Of a stretch of DNA of 64,000 nt, positions 41,423 through 55,913 are shown one piece after another. The position numbers and the translations under genes are program-made. Source of the stretch: Mesostigma viride (lineage: Eukaryota > Streptophyta > Mesostigmatophyceae > Mesostigmatales > Mesostigmataceae); the NCBI GenBank assembly GCA_009746045.1, contig RPFO01000333.1, positions 653,446 through 717,445 on the forward strand, in the 5' to 3' direction. How positions within the stretch are numbered: the stretch's first letter is position 1; each line of letters begins with the position of its first letter. Under the pieces are notes generated by a model that was given only the letters and a program-made list of their open reading frames with translations, searched no databases and was not told the DNA's origin.

Positions 41423-42527
41423 ATGAAGCGCGGGTATAACTCAAGCACTGAAACGCTGACTACTGAAGCAGTACCTGCAATGAGGCTCTGGACTAAAAGC
41501 CCATTCAAGTTGACCGTGGATGACATTTTAGGGAAGCATGGCCCTGACAGGCTACAGAAAGTTGCCAAGCGCCTCGTTTCGTTGGATTGGTCCCCATTCG
41601 CAGAATATCTCCGGAATCAGTGACGTTGATATCTTAACGCATTTTGGAGGTTTTTGCACTGTCGCGCCTGTTGACGAGTGCGTCGTCGAACTAGTTCGTT
41701 TCCTTGTGTTGAAATCTGAATCGAGGTGCCCTAGCAGCCTCAGCCCAACTGCTGCGGTGGACTTTGTCTGGCACGGGCTGCTGCTGTTCCCTCGACTTTA
41801 TAGCGAAGTGTGTCAAGCTATTCATGGCGTTCTCATCGACCATGATCCCAACGAAGCAGCCGGCCCATCATCCAAGCGGAGCGTGCGAATACACAACACC
41901 ATGGAAGCCTATGCTCTCACTTTTCCTGGGCGTACATCCCAGCTGTGGGAGGAGGGCTTGCCGTCCAGAAACGTCATTGTCAAGTTCCAGCATGGCGGCA
42001 GTGACCTGGTGACGTTGTGCTTGCCGCGGACCTCTTCGGAGTCAGAAATACTTGCGGTTTTAAATGACATTACAGGGATTCCTGCCAGCGCGATCGAGCT
42101 GATCTGGCCCCAGCGAGCCGTCCAGTCGGCCGAGTTCCCTTTGAAGTCCTTCATCTATGATTGCGGCGGTGTCGTCACGGATGCCGAATCTGTCTCTCAG
42201 ACTTTTGACTGCATTCTTGCAGATGCCCGATGGACTTCCAGCCTTACCGCGCAGCCCACATTGAAGCCGCACCCGTGCAATGCTGTGCGGATTTCTGTGG
42301 TGTTGCCCGAGGGAAACACGGTGCAAGTGTATGCTGCTCTCGGGGAGCCTATCACTGAGTTGAAACTTAGGATCAAAGCTAAGTCAGGCATATTCCCGGG
42401 CCGTCAAATGTTTTTTCCTAATGATTATCAGGACAGATACTTCCGGATGGGTTCGCGGACTGTGGCAGACTATGGTTTCAAGGATGGATCCGTCGTACAT
42501 GTTCACAAAACCGTGATTGGTTGTTAA
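41423..42527 (+). pseudogene. Ubiquitin-like-domain protein, frameshifted paralogue
   Basis: It begins at ATG 41423 (MKRGYNSSTETLTTEAV) and matches the minus-strand paralogue through HGPDRLQKVAKRLVSLDWSP, but meets TGA at 41621-41623. One base later the same protein continues: ISDVDILTHFGG, DECVVELVRFLVLKSES, VDFVWHGLLLFPRLYSEVCQ, HGVLIDHDPNEAA, LIWPQRAVQSAEFPLKSFIY, and a ubiquitin-like end (VRISVVLPEGNTVQV, TVADYGFKDGSVVHVHK). A single extra base near 41614-41621 is the simplest explanation, so this is probably a recent pseudogene. A sequencing error or a very short intron could also explain it. Apart from that shift no other damage is seen. No Gly-Gly end. Confidence 0.65.
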
Positions 42528-43774
42528 GGCTAGACTACCTTTTTGCACTTATCTGAGCTTTCTGAGCTGAATCGAGCAAATATGCCTATCAGCAAAGGCA
42601 TTTGCAGGCATTGCACACTCCCCGGTTCCCCAGCATGCTCAGGAAATGCGTGGCATGGAGCATGGAGCATGGCACTCCCGGCTCCGGAGTGCCCGTCTGG
42701 CTTTAATGGAGAATGCAAATCAATGTCTGATGAAGCATGAAATGCATAGCTTGTGTTGGCTGCTGTTTTAGCAGAAACTGGTGCCTGGGGGGCTTTGGGT
42801 TGCACTATGGTATAGGGGGCATCAAGGCCTATAGTTTAGTTACTGCGTAACGTCCATAATTTCAATTGCCACTGGATTAATTAAATTTACGTGCCGGAAA
42901 TTTCTCTAGAGAGAAAACATCAGTGCCATAGTTCACATTGTCATGAAGCCTGTAATGCATGATTGTTTCATTTTGATACATCGCCTTGCGCTCACGTACT
43001 GTCAAACGGTGCACCACTGATGCGGCACTCGGGCCGGGCAGTTCTGCAGGATCCGGCTTGCCAGTGCCAAACACCCACTCATCGCCACCATCGGGAGCAT
43101 CGTCCCCCGGATCTTCCGACTCAGCATGCATCGCTGTCGACAAGCTCGGGAACGATGTCGTCGTCATCAGAAGAGTCGCTGGGCTCCCGAGGATTCGGGC
43201 TGATCCGGAGGGGGCAGCCGCTGCAGACGCCTCCTTGCAGCAGGCGCGATGGCAGGAGTCTTCCTCGGGTTGCCTGCACGACGCTTGGCATGTTTCTTGG
43301 GCGGGGAGGAGGAAATATCCTCGCTATCCTGCTCATCATCGCTGTCGGGCTCCGATGAAGACTCCGGGGCATCTGAGTTGTCATCTGCGCTCCCAGCCCC
43401 CTGCCCATCGTCGCCTGCATCCCCTCCCTCCTCCACCTCATCATCCGCAGGCCTAGAGGCATCTCCTACCTTCTGCCACTGAAAAATCTCGTCTTTCGTC
43501 AATTACTTATACCATGGGTTAATGGATCGCCGGGAAACTTGCACCATGCTGCATTTTGGCCGCGTACCAACTCCGCTACCCTGCTGTCTACGCGGTGGCG
43601 CGCATGATTTACACCGAATTCCTGCGCTGCCGTTCGTGGGGCCCTGCACGCCTCCCCGAAGTAGGCCGGAGGCAATGCCACCTTGATTCCAAGTTTCAAT
43701 CGAAATGTGGACAGCAGCTGGCCAGTAGGCGACGCCATGGCTACCGAGGTCAGACACCGAATTATTTACATTGA
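42528..43774 (-). other. Acidic minus-strand frames, possible exons of an unknown gene
   Basis: Minus-strand frames at 43738-43499 (LGIKVALPPAYFGEACRAPR; RVAELVRGQNAAWCKFPG), 43502-43167 (WQKVGDASRPADDEVEEGGD; then a basic KKHAKRRAGNPRKTPAI) and 43167-42877 (HAESEDPGDDAPDGGDEW; TVRERKAMYQNETIMHYRLH) are strongly acidic/basic-patterned, more like protein than random sequence. I could not join them by confident splice sites and recognise no family. A transposon-derived or nuclear low-complexity protein is possible. Confidence 0.3.
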
Positions 43775-44988
43775 TGACCACATGCAGCGCTCAACACGGT
43801 GGAGGCCAAGGTCTCCAACACGGAAACCAAGGTCGCACACAAGCTACAACCTCAGCTCACGGCGCTGCAGACCACGGCGCAGGCATCTGAGGCGCATGCT
43901 GCACTCGACCTCTCCCGCCTCAACCCGGTGGATCGAGGGGAAGTGCGGCGTGCTCATGAAGAAACTTGAAGCTATAACCGGCCGCCCACACCGAGGCCCT
44001 GGCCACACAGGCCGGTCCCAAAGATAGCGGAGCAGACGGCCACCATCGCATCCCAGCCACCCCGGCAGGATGCAGTGGCGACCTCCCGCCGCTCTCCTAT
44101 ATGCGGACCTGCCATGCGGTCAGCAACCGCCTTAACCACGTACCGACACCATCGGCACGAAGCTCCAGGAGCTGCATGGTGGACCACCGCTACCAGGCCA
44201 GCCATGCAACGGCCGGAGGCCACCAACCGCGCTCGCCGCGAGTGCCGAGTGGTGCTGCGTCGTTTCCGGCCCGGCCAGAAGCCCTGGGTGAGACGTCAAC
44301 CTCCCTTGCCGACGAGCTCAAGGACCAGCTCCTTACCCTCATGGGCCTGGTAGCTAGGTGAGGTAGAAAGTGCGTGGGTGCCACCGCCTTCCCCACTCGA
44401 TCACGGGACAAGGCGGCTCCCCCACCACTGAGTCCTTCTCACCTTCCCCTCCCGTGAGGACAAGCAGCAGTTCCTCTCCGGATCTCCTCGCAAGAGTGAA
44501 GAGGTTGCACGACCTCACCTGGCCGGACGCTGGACGACGACCTGACCCCCGCTCAGCAGCAGCAGCAACGCGACCTGTGGCCGGCATACCTCTGCCACGA
44601 GCAGGACCCCCAGCAGAAGCCCAAGGTGTATACTGGAGGGGCGGGGACCTGATGATCAACCACATGATCGATGTGGACGCCCCCTGCGGCCGGCTATAGA
44701 ATATAGCTTGCAATAGCCCTAGCTTGTATCCATTGGTAGTCACTGCCGCTATGGCAGCCATGCTTGAGAATGTTTGCCCTAGTAGCTGTGCCCACATACT
44801 AGCTAGTCACGTGCACCGCTAACGCACGGTACACGGTACACCACCAGCCATAGCCTTAGCCTAGTCCTTGTACAGCCATGCACTACGTCCTGGCTATGCC
44901 CAAATTACTTGCCCACGCTCCTTGTTACATGACATGCTCACATGGGTCTTATTGCACCCACAGATCCTGCCGGATCGTTTAATATATG
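43775..44988 (+). mobile_element. B-type retroposon (copy 3), frameshifted
   Basis: Plus-strand ORF1 remnants in several frames: TVEAKVSNTETKV, QTTAQASEAHAAL, KCGVLMKKLEAIT, GETSTSLADELKDQLLTLMG, then RLHDLTW and RRPDPRSAAAAT (the DDDLTPAQQQQR region out of frame), ending GGDLMINHM. The 3' UTR from about 44700 (CTAGTAGCTGTGCCCACATA, CCAGCCATAGCCTTAGCC, GGGTCTTATTGCACCCACAG) stops at GCCGGATCGTTT near 44984, before the terminal hairpin. This copy has therefore lost its 3' end. Confidence 0.65.
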
Positions 44989-46520
44989 TCGCGTCTGCGC
45001 ACCACAATCTCCGGCGCCACCATGGCCCGGCTGGCCATGCTCAGCTTTGGTAAAACCCAAATGAGCTGAGCTGACGTGCCTGCCTTAACTGCATGCCCGG
45101 TGGGGTGGGCGAGGACCTGTCCCATGATTAACGAAAAGAGGGTTCTCAGCCGAGGACAAGGAACTGTCCCTCGTGCCTGATGACCACCTTAATTAATGCT
45201 TTTGCCTCCCCTGCTATAGAACAATGTTTTCACAACACACACTTTGCACAGTCTGATGATGCATGAAGCCGCACATGCGGAATTTATTGAGAAAGTTAAT
45301 ACAATTACAACACGTTGATAGTCTCAATATCGATGCACTCCATGCTCACGAGTCCGCAGTTAGGCAGCGCTCCATGACATGCTACCGGCCTTGCTCCCAA
45401 GGAAAGGGAGAAACACGAAGGCCACTAACGAGAGACTCGAAGAGACTACACGCTACGTGAGAGTCCTCTTCGACTATGAACCAAACCATTCGTCATGCCA
45501 CACGCATGACACACGCCACACTTGTCAGTCCAGCCAGGAATGCCCAAACTATCTTGCTGCCTGAACCATGCAAATAGAAACTGCATTCCAGTTGCCGTCC
45601 TGGCTTTCTACCACACATGCCAACAAAAGCAGGAAGGCATCCCGACAAATCTAAATTGCTACCCTGTTGCCGATCTCATCTCCTAGAGGCTCCGGCATTT
45701 CTGTCCCTGGGAATGTCCGGCATTGAGTCACGACCACCAAGGTCGAAGCATAATATCCTTCAAACGATCTGCACGCTCACACCTTGCGTGTGAGTGGCCC
45801 AGCAAACATTGCTTCTAATCTTTCCTTTCTAGAAGAAATCCCTTTGTACATAGGGCTGCCAGCGATTTCGCATTCATTCCAGCGATCTGGCTCCGCACCG
45901 CAAATTGTCCTTTTCCATTTTCTGTCCAGTCCTCATAACGTTGACCCGCTATTCTACACCACAAAGACACCTGGCCTGTCAATAGCCTCGGCGCTGTTGA
46001 AGTCCAGCAGTCCAGCTCCAGCTCCAGCTCCAGCTCCAGCTCCAGCTGTCCACTAACTCGCGTATATGATCCTCTCGACGCTGCGCACTTGTGCTGCCGT
46101 CCGCTCAAGTACGTCAGTGCTGCGCGCCCAGCCGTGCCTGGCCCGGCGCGCGCGCACGTGCACTTTCGTCCGCTCTTATACTGCAAGTGCTAGTGTCCCC
46201 CCCCCGGTCACTAGCCTTTGTCGAAAATGCGCAGAAAACAAATTCCTTGCGCACGTCACCGGTATTGTGCATAGTGGGCGCCCGGATGACATAGCTCGCG
46301 TCCGTGACATATATATTCATTGAGAATGATAGATTACGGAGGTGAGATAGGCATGCAACATAAGGAAAACCCCCCGATAACTGGGAGAATAACCCTGAAG
46401 AAATTAATAGTAATTAATCTAACATGGACATGCATCCAAGGATCACGCCAGCTGCACAATTAGGTACAACTAACTATACATCACAAAACTAAACGCAGCA
46501 ACAGCGCTGCCGGCCCACCA
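44989..46520. other. No recognisable gene; small hexanucleotide repeat
   Basis: Short frames only. (AGCTCC)n with about six units runs from 46012 to 46050. No splice-joined coding signal is evident. The right edge meets the minus-strand retroelement-like coding remnant. Confidence 0.35.
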
Positions 46521-46529
46521 TGCAGGCCT

Positions 46530-47015
46530 GGAAGGGATCTAAAGACCGCATGGGTCGCGACAAAGTCGGCCCGGGTGCGGCGGAATAACACACGATCAGC
46601 CACGGTGCGAGTGAGGGCGAGTGACAGGCGCTGCCGCAAATTTACGAGGACCACGTACGTGCGGGCTGACCACGGGGCGGTCTGACCCTCGAGGTCGAGG
46701 CGGTCTTCGCGGCGCTAGCTGGCAGCACTCGTGGAAAAACTCCGGACGCTGTCTTGGGGCCCATCCATGGCCCCGAACTCCTCAAGGACAATTAAGGGGA
46801 TGACCCGGTGGGACCCCACATTGCCGTAGGAGGCAAACTTGTCGCGCTCAGCCACCGCGGCACCAGCGCCGGCGGCATCCACAGCCGCCCGGAGGATGTG
46901 GCGACCGGAGAGCGGCCGCGAGCCACGGAGACATCGATGAGCAGGTGGCAACCCTGCCCGTCGTAGTCAAGCACGGTAATGTCGGGGCGGTGGTTGGGTG
47001 AGTAGAGGGCGGCCC
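46530..47015 (-). pseudogene. C-terminal part of a retroelement-type protein, split by the 16.8-kb insertion
   Basis: The minus strand reads AALYSPNHRPDITVLDYDGQ, GCHLLIDVSVARG, then after a frameshift HILRAAVDAAGAGAAVAERD, KFASYGNVGSHRVIPLIVLE and EFGAMDGPQDSVRS; further on, in another frame, LRQRLSLALTRTVADRVLFR. The order RPDI.VLD...LLIDVSV...VAERDK...H..IPLIVEEFGA...RQRLSLAL is one I associate with C-terminal ends of polymerase-type retroelement proteins in algae and other protists. That is recollection of a pattern, not a search. Its upstream continuation lies at 63830-64000. Confidence 0.5.
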
Positions 47016-47052
47016 TGTTACGTCCCTGCCCAGACACTCCTAGCCTGAGCTA
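47016..47052 (-). repeat. Remnant of the 3' LTR end
   Basis: Thirty-seven bases (TGTTACGTCCCTGCCC, AGACACTCCTAGCC, TGAGCTA) match the inner boundary of the 5' LTR at 59840-59876. The match stops exactly where the CACTA-like terminal repeat begins at 47053. Confidence 0.8.
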
Positions 47053-47067
47053 CACTAGGAGCCGGGT

Positions 47068-47460
47068 GTTGACAAAGTGTGACAATGCTTGACATGTCAG
47101 GTTGATAAAGTGTGACAAAGTGTGACAAAGTGTGACATGTGGTGTGACAAAGTGTGACAAAAGCTATACAAATGTTGACAAAACCATGACATATCAGGTC
47201 GATTTTACAAGACAATTCTTGACAAATTATCAAGGTGAAAGTGTCAAAAAATGTCACACATTGTCAACGTCACGCATTGTCAACATGAGAGTGAGATTTT
47301 ATCACATTTTATCACACCACAATTAGTGACATTTGTGCACATTTATCACAACACAAACGTTGATATATCACAGACAATCCTGAAAATTTATCAGGACTAT
47401 AAAACAGACAAAAAGTGACAAAAAGTGACAAAAAGTGACAAAAAGTGACAAAAACCAGTG
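47068..47460 (+). repeat. Left subterminal repeats of the CACTA-like element
   Basis: Multiple direct copies of TGACAAAGTG and shorter TGACAAA or TTGACA words, with a pure run of AAAAGTGAC units at 47408-47450. In CACTA elements such subterminal motifs are the binding sites of the transposase. Here they are inferred from position and from the matching set at the other end. Confidence 0.7.
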
Positions 47461-48031
47461 AAATTTTTCTTTTTATTACAAAATAAGCATTACTTAATGC
47501 TGACAGCAACAACGATTGTCTCGTAGGCAAAGTTCGGACGGCAGCCCATTGCGTTGCGTGCAGCCCGTTGTGAGCATGACTTCCACGGAAAGCTCTAAAT
47601 GCTTGCAAAGAATTTGCAGGCAGCCGCCCGTTGGGTATATTGTGTGCAGCCGTCATTTGCGGATGTCATTTTGATTAAAAGCTCTCGACTCTCCTGTAAA
47701 ACACAGAAAAAAGATGCAGAGGTGGAAATAACATCAATGTATACATGGTTGTTGTCAGTTGTGCAACATTAAAGAGGCAGATTACGTTAAAAAACCTGTA
47801 CAAAAACTTCCCTCTCTTGCTGCAAATGCAAAGAAGAAAGCACTGATCTATTTGGAACAAAAAAGGTAGCTGCAGGCAAACATACACTGCGCAAAGAAAA
47901 CACCTCATCACACAGATTCAAAGACAAACCTGAGCAACCCGTGCATGGACCCTAGACGAGTCCGCCGGCTACGTCGATGACGACGATGGTGAGGATGCAT
48001 ATGGCACCAGAACAGCCGAGACTTCCTGCAG

Positions 48032-50095
48032 AAGAAAAACAAAAATTATGAATGTTTATTCGTAGTCAATAACAAATTTATTACGGTATCCATTGTGTAC
48101 GAAATTTGGAGCATATGTTATGTTAATCGATTAGCTGCGCAAGCACACTTCCTTAAGAGGGCATAACGATTGCAAGGTGCTTAAAACCCACCACAAGGAA
48201 TTATAAAGCTGCCCCACCTGCCCCCCATGACAAGGAAAAACTAACCCATTTGCCTACCCCCATGACGCGGAATAATCTCCCCCCCATACCTGTCCCCCAT
48301 GACAAGGAACAAGCCCCCCTGCCTGCCCCCCATGACAAGGATTAAACCCCCCTGCCTGCCCCCCATGACAACGATTAACGCCCCCCGCCTGGCCCCCAAT
48401 ACAAGGAATAATTACGCCCCCTACCTGCCCCGGGCATGACAAGGAATCATTGACCCCCCCTGCCTGCCCCCCACGACAAGGAACAACTAACCCCCGCTAC
48501 CTGCCCCCCACGACAAGGAATCATTGCCCCCCCCTGTCTGCCCCCCGTGACAAGGAATAATTAACACTCCCTGCCTGCCCCCCACGACAAGAATCATCCC
48601 CTCCCCTGCCTGCCCCCCACGACAAGAATCATCCCCCCCCTGCCTGCCCCACATAACAAGGAACACTTGACGCCCCCTACATGCCCCCCACGACAAGGAA
48701 TCATTGCCCCCCCCTGCATGTCCCCCATGACAAGGATCAACTACCCCCCCTGCCTGCCCCTAATTACAAGGAAAAATTACCCACGCAGCCTGCCCCCCAT
48801 GTGACAAGGATTAGCCCCCTCTGCCTGAACCCCCATGACAAGGGATAATTACCCCCCCCCGCCTGCCCCCCATGACAAGGAGTTACCCCCCCCCTGCCTG
48901 CCCCCCATGACAATGAATCATTACCCCCCCTGCCTGCACCACATTACAAGGAATAAGCCCCGGCCCCTGCCTGCCCCCCATGAAAAGGCAATCAACCCCC
49001 CCTGCCTGCCCCCCATGACAAGGAGTAACCCCCACCCCTGCCTGCCCCCCATGAAAAGGCAATCAACCCTCCCTGTCCGCAACAAGACAAATGTAAAAGA
49101 AAAACAAAAATGATGAATGTTTGAAAGTAGTCGCCAACAGAAATATAACGCGGTCCATTGCTACAAGATTTAGAGCATATGCTCTGTTAATCATGTAGCT
49201 ACAAAATCGCCATTTCGTAAGGGAGGACAACTGACTGTGAGGTGCTTTCAATCCCATGACAAGAAATTTTTAAGCTTTTCTGCATGCCCCCATGACAAGG
49301 AATAATTAACCTGTCCTGCCTGCCCCCATGGCAAGGAAAAATTATTACCCCCGCCTTCTCCCACCCCACGACAGGAAATCATTTACCTCCCCTGCCTTCC
49401 CCTCATGACAAGGAATAAGAAACCCGTCCTGCCTGCCCCCCATGGACACAAGGAATCGTTAACCCCCCCTGCCTTCCCCCACCCCATGACAGGGAATCAT
49501 TAACCCCCCCTGCCTTCGCCCACCCCACTACAGGGTATCATGAGCCCCCCCTGCCGTCCCCTCATGACAAGAACAATTAACCCGTCCTGCCTGCCCCCCA
49601 TGACAAGGAATAAATGTATATGCAATGCGCCTGCCCCCCATGACAAGGAATAAGTAACCCGTCCTGCCTGCCTCCCATGACAAGGAGTGATTAACCCGTT
49701 CTGCCTGTCACCATAAAAAGGAATAATTCACCCGCCCTGCCTGCCCCCAAGACAAGGAATTACTAACCCGTCCCGCCTGCCCCCATGACAAGGAATAATT
49801 AACAGGTCCAGCCTGCCCCCCATGACACGGAATAATTGACCCGTCCTGCCTGCCCCCATGACAAGGAATAAGTGACCCGTCCTGCCTGCCCCCATGACAA
49901 GGAATTATTAACCCGTCCTGCCTGCCCCTAATGACAAGGAATAATTAACCCGCCCTGCCTGCCCCCATGAAAAGGAACAATTAACCCGTCCTGCCTGCCC
50001 CCCATGACAAGGAATAATTAACTTGTCCTGCCTGCCCCCATGACAAGGAATAAGTAACCCGTCCTGTATGCCCCCATGACAAGGAATAATCCTCA
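48032..50095. repeat. 35-36-base minisatellite with a duplicated 155-base spacer
   Basis: The unit is CCCCCTGCCTGCCCCCCATG plus ACAAGGAATAATTAAC, imperfect, in about 50 copies at 48190-49075 and 49255-50095. The two blocks are each preceded by a related 155-base segment (48032-48188 and 49098-49252: AGAAAAACAAAAAT, ATGAATGTTT, GAGCATATG, AAGGTGCTT/GAGGTGCTTT). Spacer plus array was therefore duplicated as a unit of about 1.07 kb. The second block has a different consensus (more AACCCGTCCTGCCTG) than the first. Confidence 0.85.
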
Positions 50096-53506
<3,411 letters not shown>

Positions 53507-54069
53507 CGCTATCTCACTTTCTCGGTCCTAAAATCAAGCCATTACTCACAAACAGCCACGCGACTGCTGTGCTCTCACGACGTCTCATTACACACAGCTG
53601 ATTTCGGGTATTCATCTCACTTAAGATCTTTGTGTGTTCCCTTTGCTGCTTTGCCGGATAACGCATGTATCCCTTGCATGCAGGCGATCTACCTAACACA
53701 ACCATGGCGGACACATTGGCCAGCATGGCGGGGAGGGCACCTGCGGACACAGATTTTGTAGGCTCTGAGCCCTCGTCACATCGCTGTAGCACTGGACATT
53801 GTCATGCGATAAATTTCTAGAGAGTCCATTTTTTTCAGCAATGATCGCTGGGACAGCCCTATGACGGATGTTATACTGCATTTGTGAGATGCTTGCGGTT
53901 GTACATCTTGCACGCCACCCTCGGACTGTGATTGAGTGCACTCTTCATTCATGTGTTTTGTCAGTAAAGTTTGTCATGCTAATGTAATGCAGAAAACCGC
54001 AATTCAGGCAGCAAGGCAGCAGCCATATTGATTTTAATGAAGTAAGTTTACCTGTGCGTGGTGTTGATT

Positions 54070-54420
54070 TGTCAGTTTGCTATGCCTTTGTTTATCGTGT
54101 TGACATTTTGTCATGTTGACATTTGTTGACATTTTTCTTGCGTTTGGCCTGCGTTTGTAAACGTCTTGACATTTGTTGACAAATCACCTTGGCTTGTCAG
54201 TGTTTTGACATTTGTTGACATCAACATAAAGTTGACATGTCAACGATTGTCAACGTTTTGTCAACATTGTCAACATTCTGTCAAGTTTTGTCAAGCTGTT
54301 GACATTTTTTTGTCTAGTTTTGTCACACTTTGTCACACTTTGTCAACAATTTGTCAACAAGTTGTCACACTTTGTCAACAAGTTGACAATTGTTGACAAA
54401 AATTTGTCACACTTTGTCAA
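54070..54420 (-). repeat. Right subterminal repeats of the CACTA-like element
   Basis: Inverted counterparts of the left set: TTGTCACACTTTGTCA, TGTTGACATTTGTTGACA and TTGTCAACA words in both orientations, densest near the terminal repeat. Their similarity to 47068-47460 supports 47053-54436 as one element. Confidence 0.7.
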
Positions 54421-55910
54421 CACCCGGCTCCTAGTGAGGTCCAGGGCGGGCGCGCCCCCTTCTGCGGGTCCGCCAGGTCCTGGGAGACCTGCGGCAAGTG
54501 GGCTGTGCCCATCACCGGACGGAGAATGTCATTCATCAGCATCTGGAAGGACGCAGGCGAATTGCACAGCCCCATTGCCGCTACCCGAAACTGATAGTGA
54601 CCGAAGGGCGTAGCGAACGCGGTCTTGTGGCAATCTTCTGGCGCGATGCGCAGCTGCCAAAACCCGTCCGCACAGTCGATGACGGTGAAACACGTGGCCC
54701 CCTGGACACGGTTGAAGATGTCGTCGATCCGCGGTAGGGGATACCGGGACTTGACGGTGATGGCGTTCAGCTTCCGGTAATCCGTCACCAGACGCCACTT
54801 GCCTCCTGGCTTGGGAACGAGCAGCACGCCCGCTGAAAAGGGGCTGTTGCTGGGTTCAATGAGCCCAGCGTCGAGCAGTGAAATGAGGATCTTCTTGAGC
54901 TCCACCAGCTCGACTGGGCCCATGCGGTACATGGGAGACACAGTAGGCCCGGAACCCTCCTGGAGCTGGACACGATGCAACACCGATCGATTGGGAGGGA
55001 ACTGGGGGGTGCGATCCGCAAAAAGGGTAGTGCGCTTCTCCAGGACGGCATTGAACCGCGCCAGCTCATCCGGTGTGAATCCGGCACCAATCTCGTTAAG
55101 CAGAGCCTGAGTGCTATCCAGGTCTATGCGATACATCGCGTACTCCTTGCCCTTCCGAAGCTGGCGCGCCAGCGTCTTGCTACTCATCAGGATCTGGGAC
55201 GCTGGTCGAGGCCCGTCCGCCGAGCGCTCGTGTGTAATGTTATGGACCTCCGCGGCCTGTGCCCTATACTCGCTGTCAGGGCACCAGAATGAACCATCCG
55301 GAAACCAAACTACCCGCCGGCGCACACTGATGTCCACATCCTGCTTGTCCAGCCAGTCCACTCCAATGATGATGTCGGCAGCGCCCAGCGGCGCAATAGT
55401 CGCCACCAGGTCCACCGGCGTGCCCTGCAGCACACCCTTGATGTCTGCTAGGCCCGGCGATTGGTGTCGCCGACCGTCTGAGTAGGTGACATAGACTGCC
55501 GTGGTGTGAGGCCGGGGTACCAGGCCCAGCCGACGCACCAGGGCCTCGTTGATGAAGGACGTGGAGGCGCCGGTGTCAACCAGGAACTTCACGTCCATGA
55601 TCGTTTTCTCCTTCAAATACGGATCAAGGACGGTGGGAGGGACCAATAACCCTCCGCTGAAAAGAAACAGATGCCGCGAATCTCCCTGAGATGCACGCGC
55701 TGCCGGTTGGGAGGGCGCGTCTGCGGCCACGTTATTAACGTCTACCTCTACTCTAGTTGACTCCGCGTCTGGGCTACCATCCGATTTTTCTATCCTATCC
55801 CCTACCCCGGGACCCAAGCCCATGGGCAGGGCTACTACTCCCGAGGAGCGGTGGGACGGGAGGCCGCCTCGCCCGACCACCCGCCCTCTTCCCCCCCCTC
55901 CTCCTCTTCG
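54417..55910 (-). pseudogene. Ty3-like pol, truncated: protease and N-terminal reverse transcriptase
   Basis: It is in the same frame as gag and follows gag's single UGA. The aspartic protease is FLVDTGASTSFINEALVRRL (active-site DTG) with the later ADIIIGVDWLDKQDV block. The reverse transcriptase begins ELVELKKILISLLDAGLIEP, SAGVLLVPKPGGKWRLVTDY and FTVIDCADGFWQLRI (motif A Asp), then FRVAAMGLCNSPASFQMLMN. It breaks after DILRPVMG, before the YxDD motif. The next 18 or so residues are atypical, and the stop at 54417-54419 lies inside the CACTA terminal repeat. RNase H and integrase are absent, so the polyprotein cannot support its own transposition. Confidence 0.85.
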
Positions 55911-55913
55911 TCA
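55908..55913 (-). promoter_or_regulatory. Gag-pol junction: in-frame UGA-C, candidate read-through site
   Basis: On the minus strand the codons run GGG GGC TGA CGA AGA, with gag and pol in one uninterrupted frame apart from this UGA. UGA followed by C is the leakiest stop context known in eukaryotes. Single-stop read-through is an established way to express pol in some retroviruses and LTR elements. The alternative is that a UGA-creating mutation inactivated a fused gag-pol. Confidence 0.5.

Noticed and set aside
48190-50095. CRISPR-like or regulatory array
   Set aside because: Contiguous, imperfect 35-36-base minisatellite without spacers of unique sequence.
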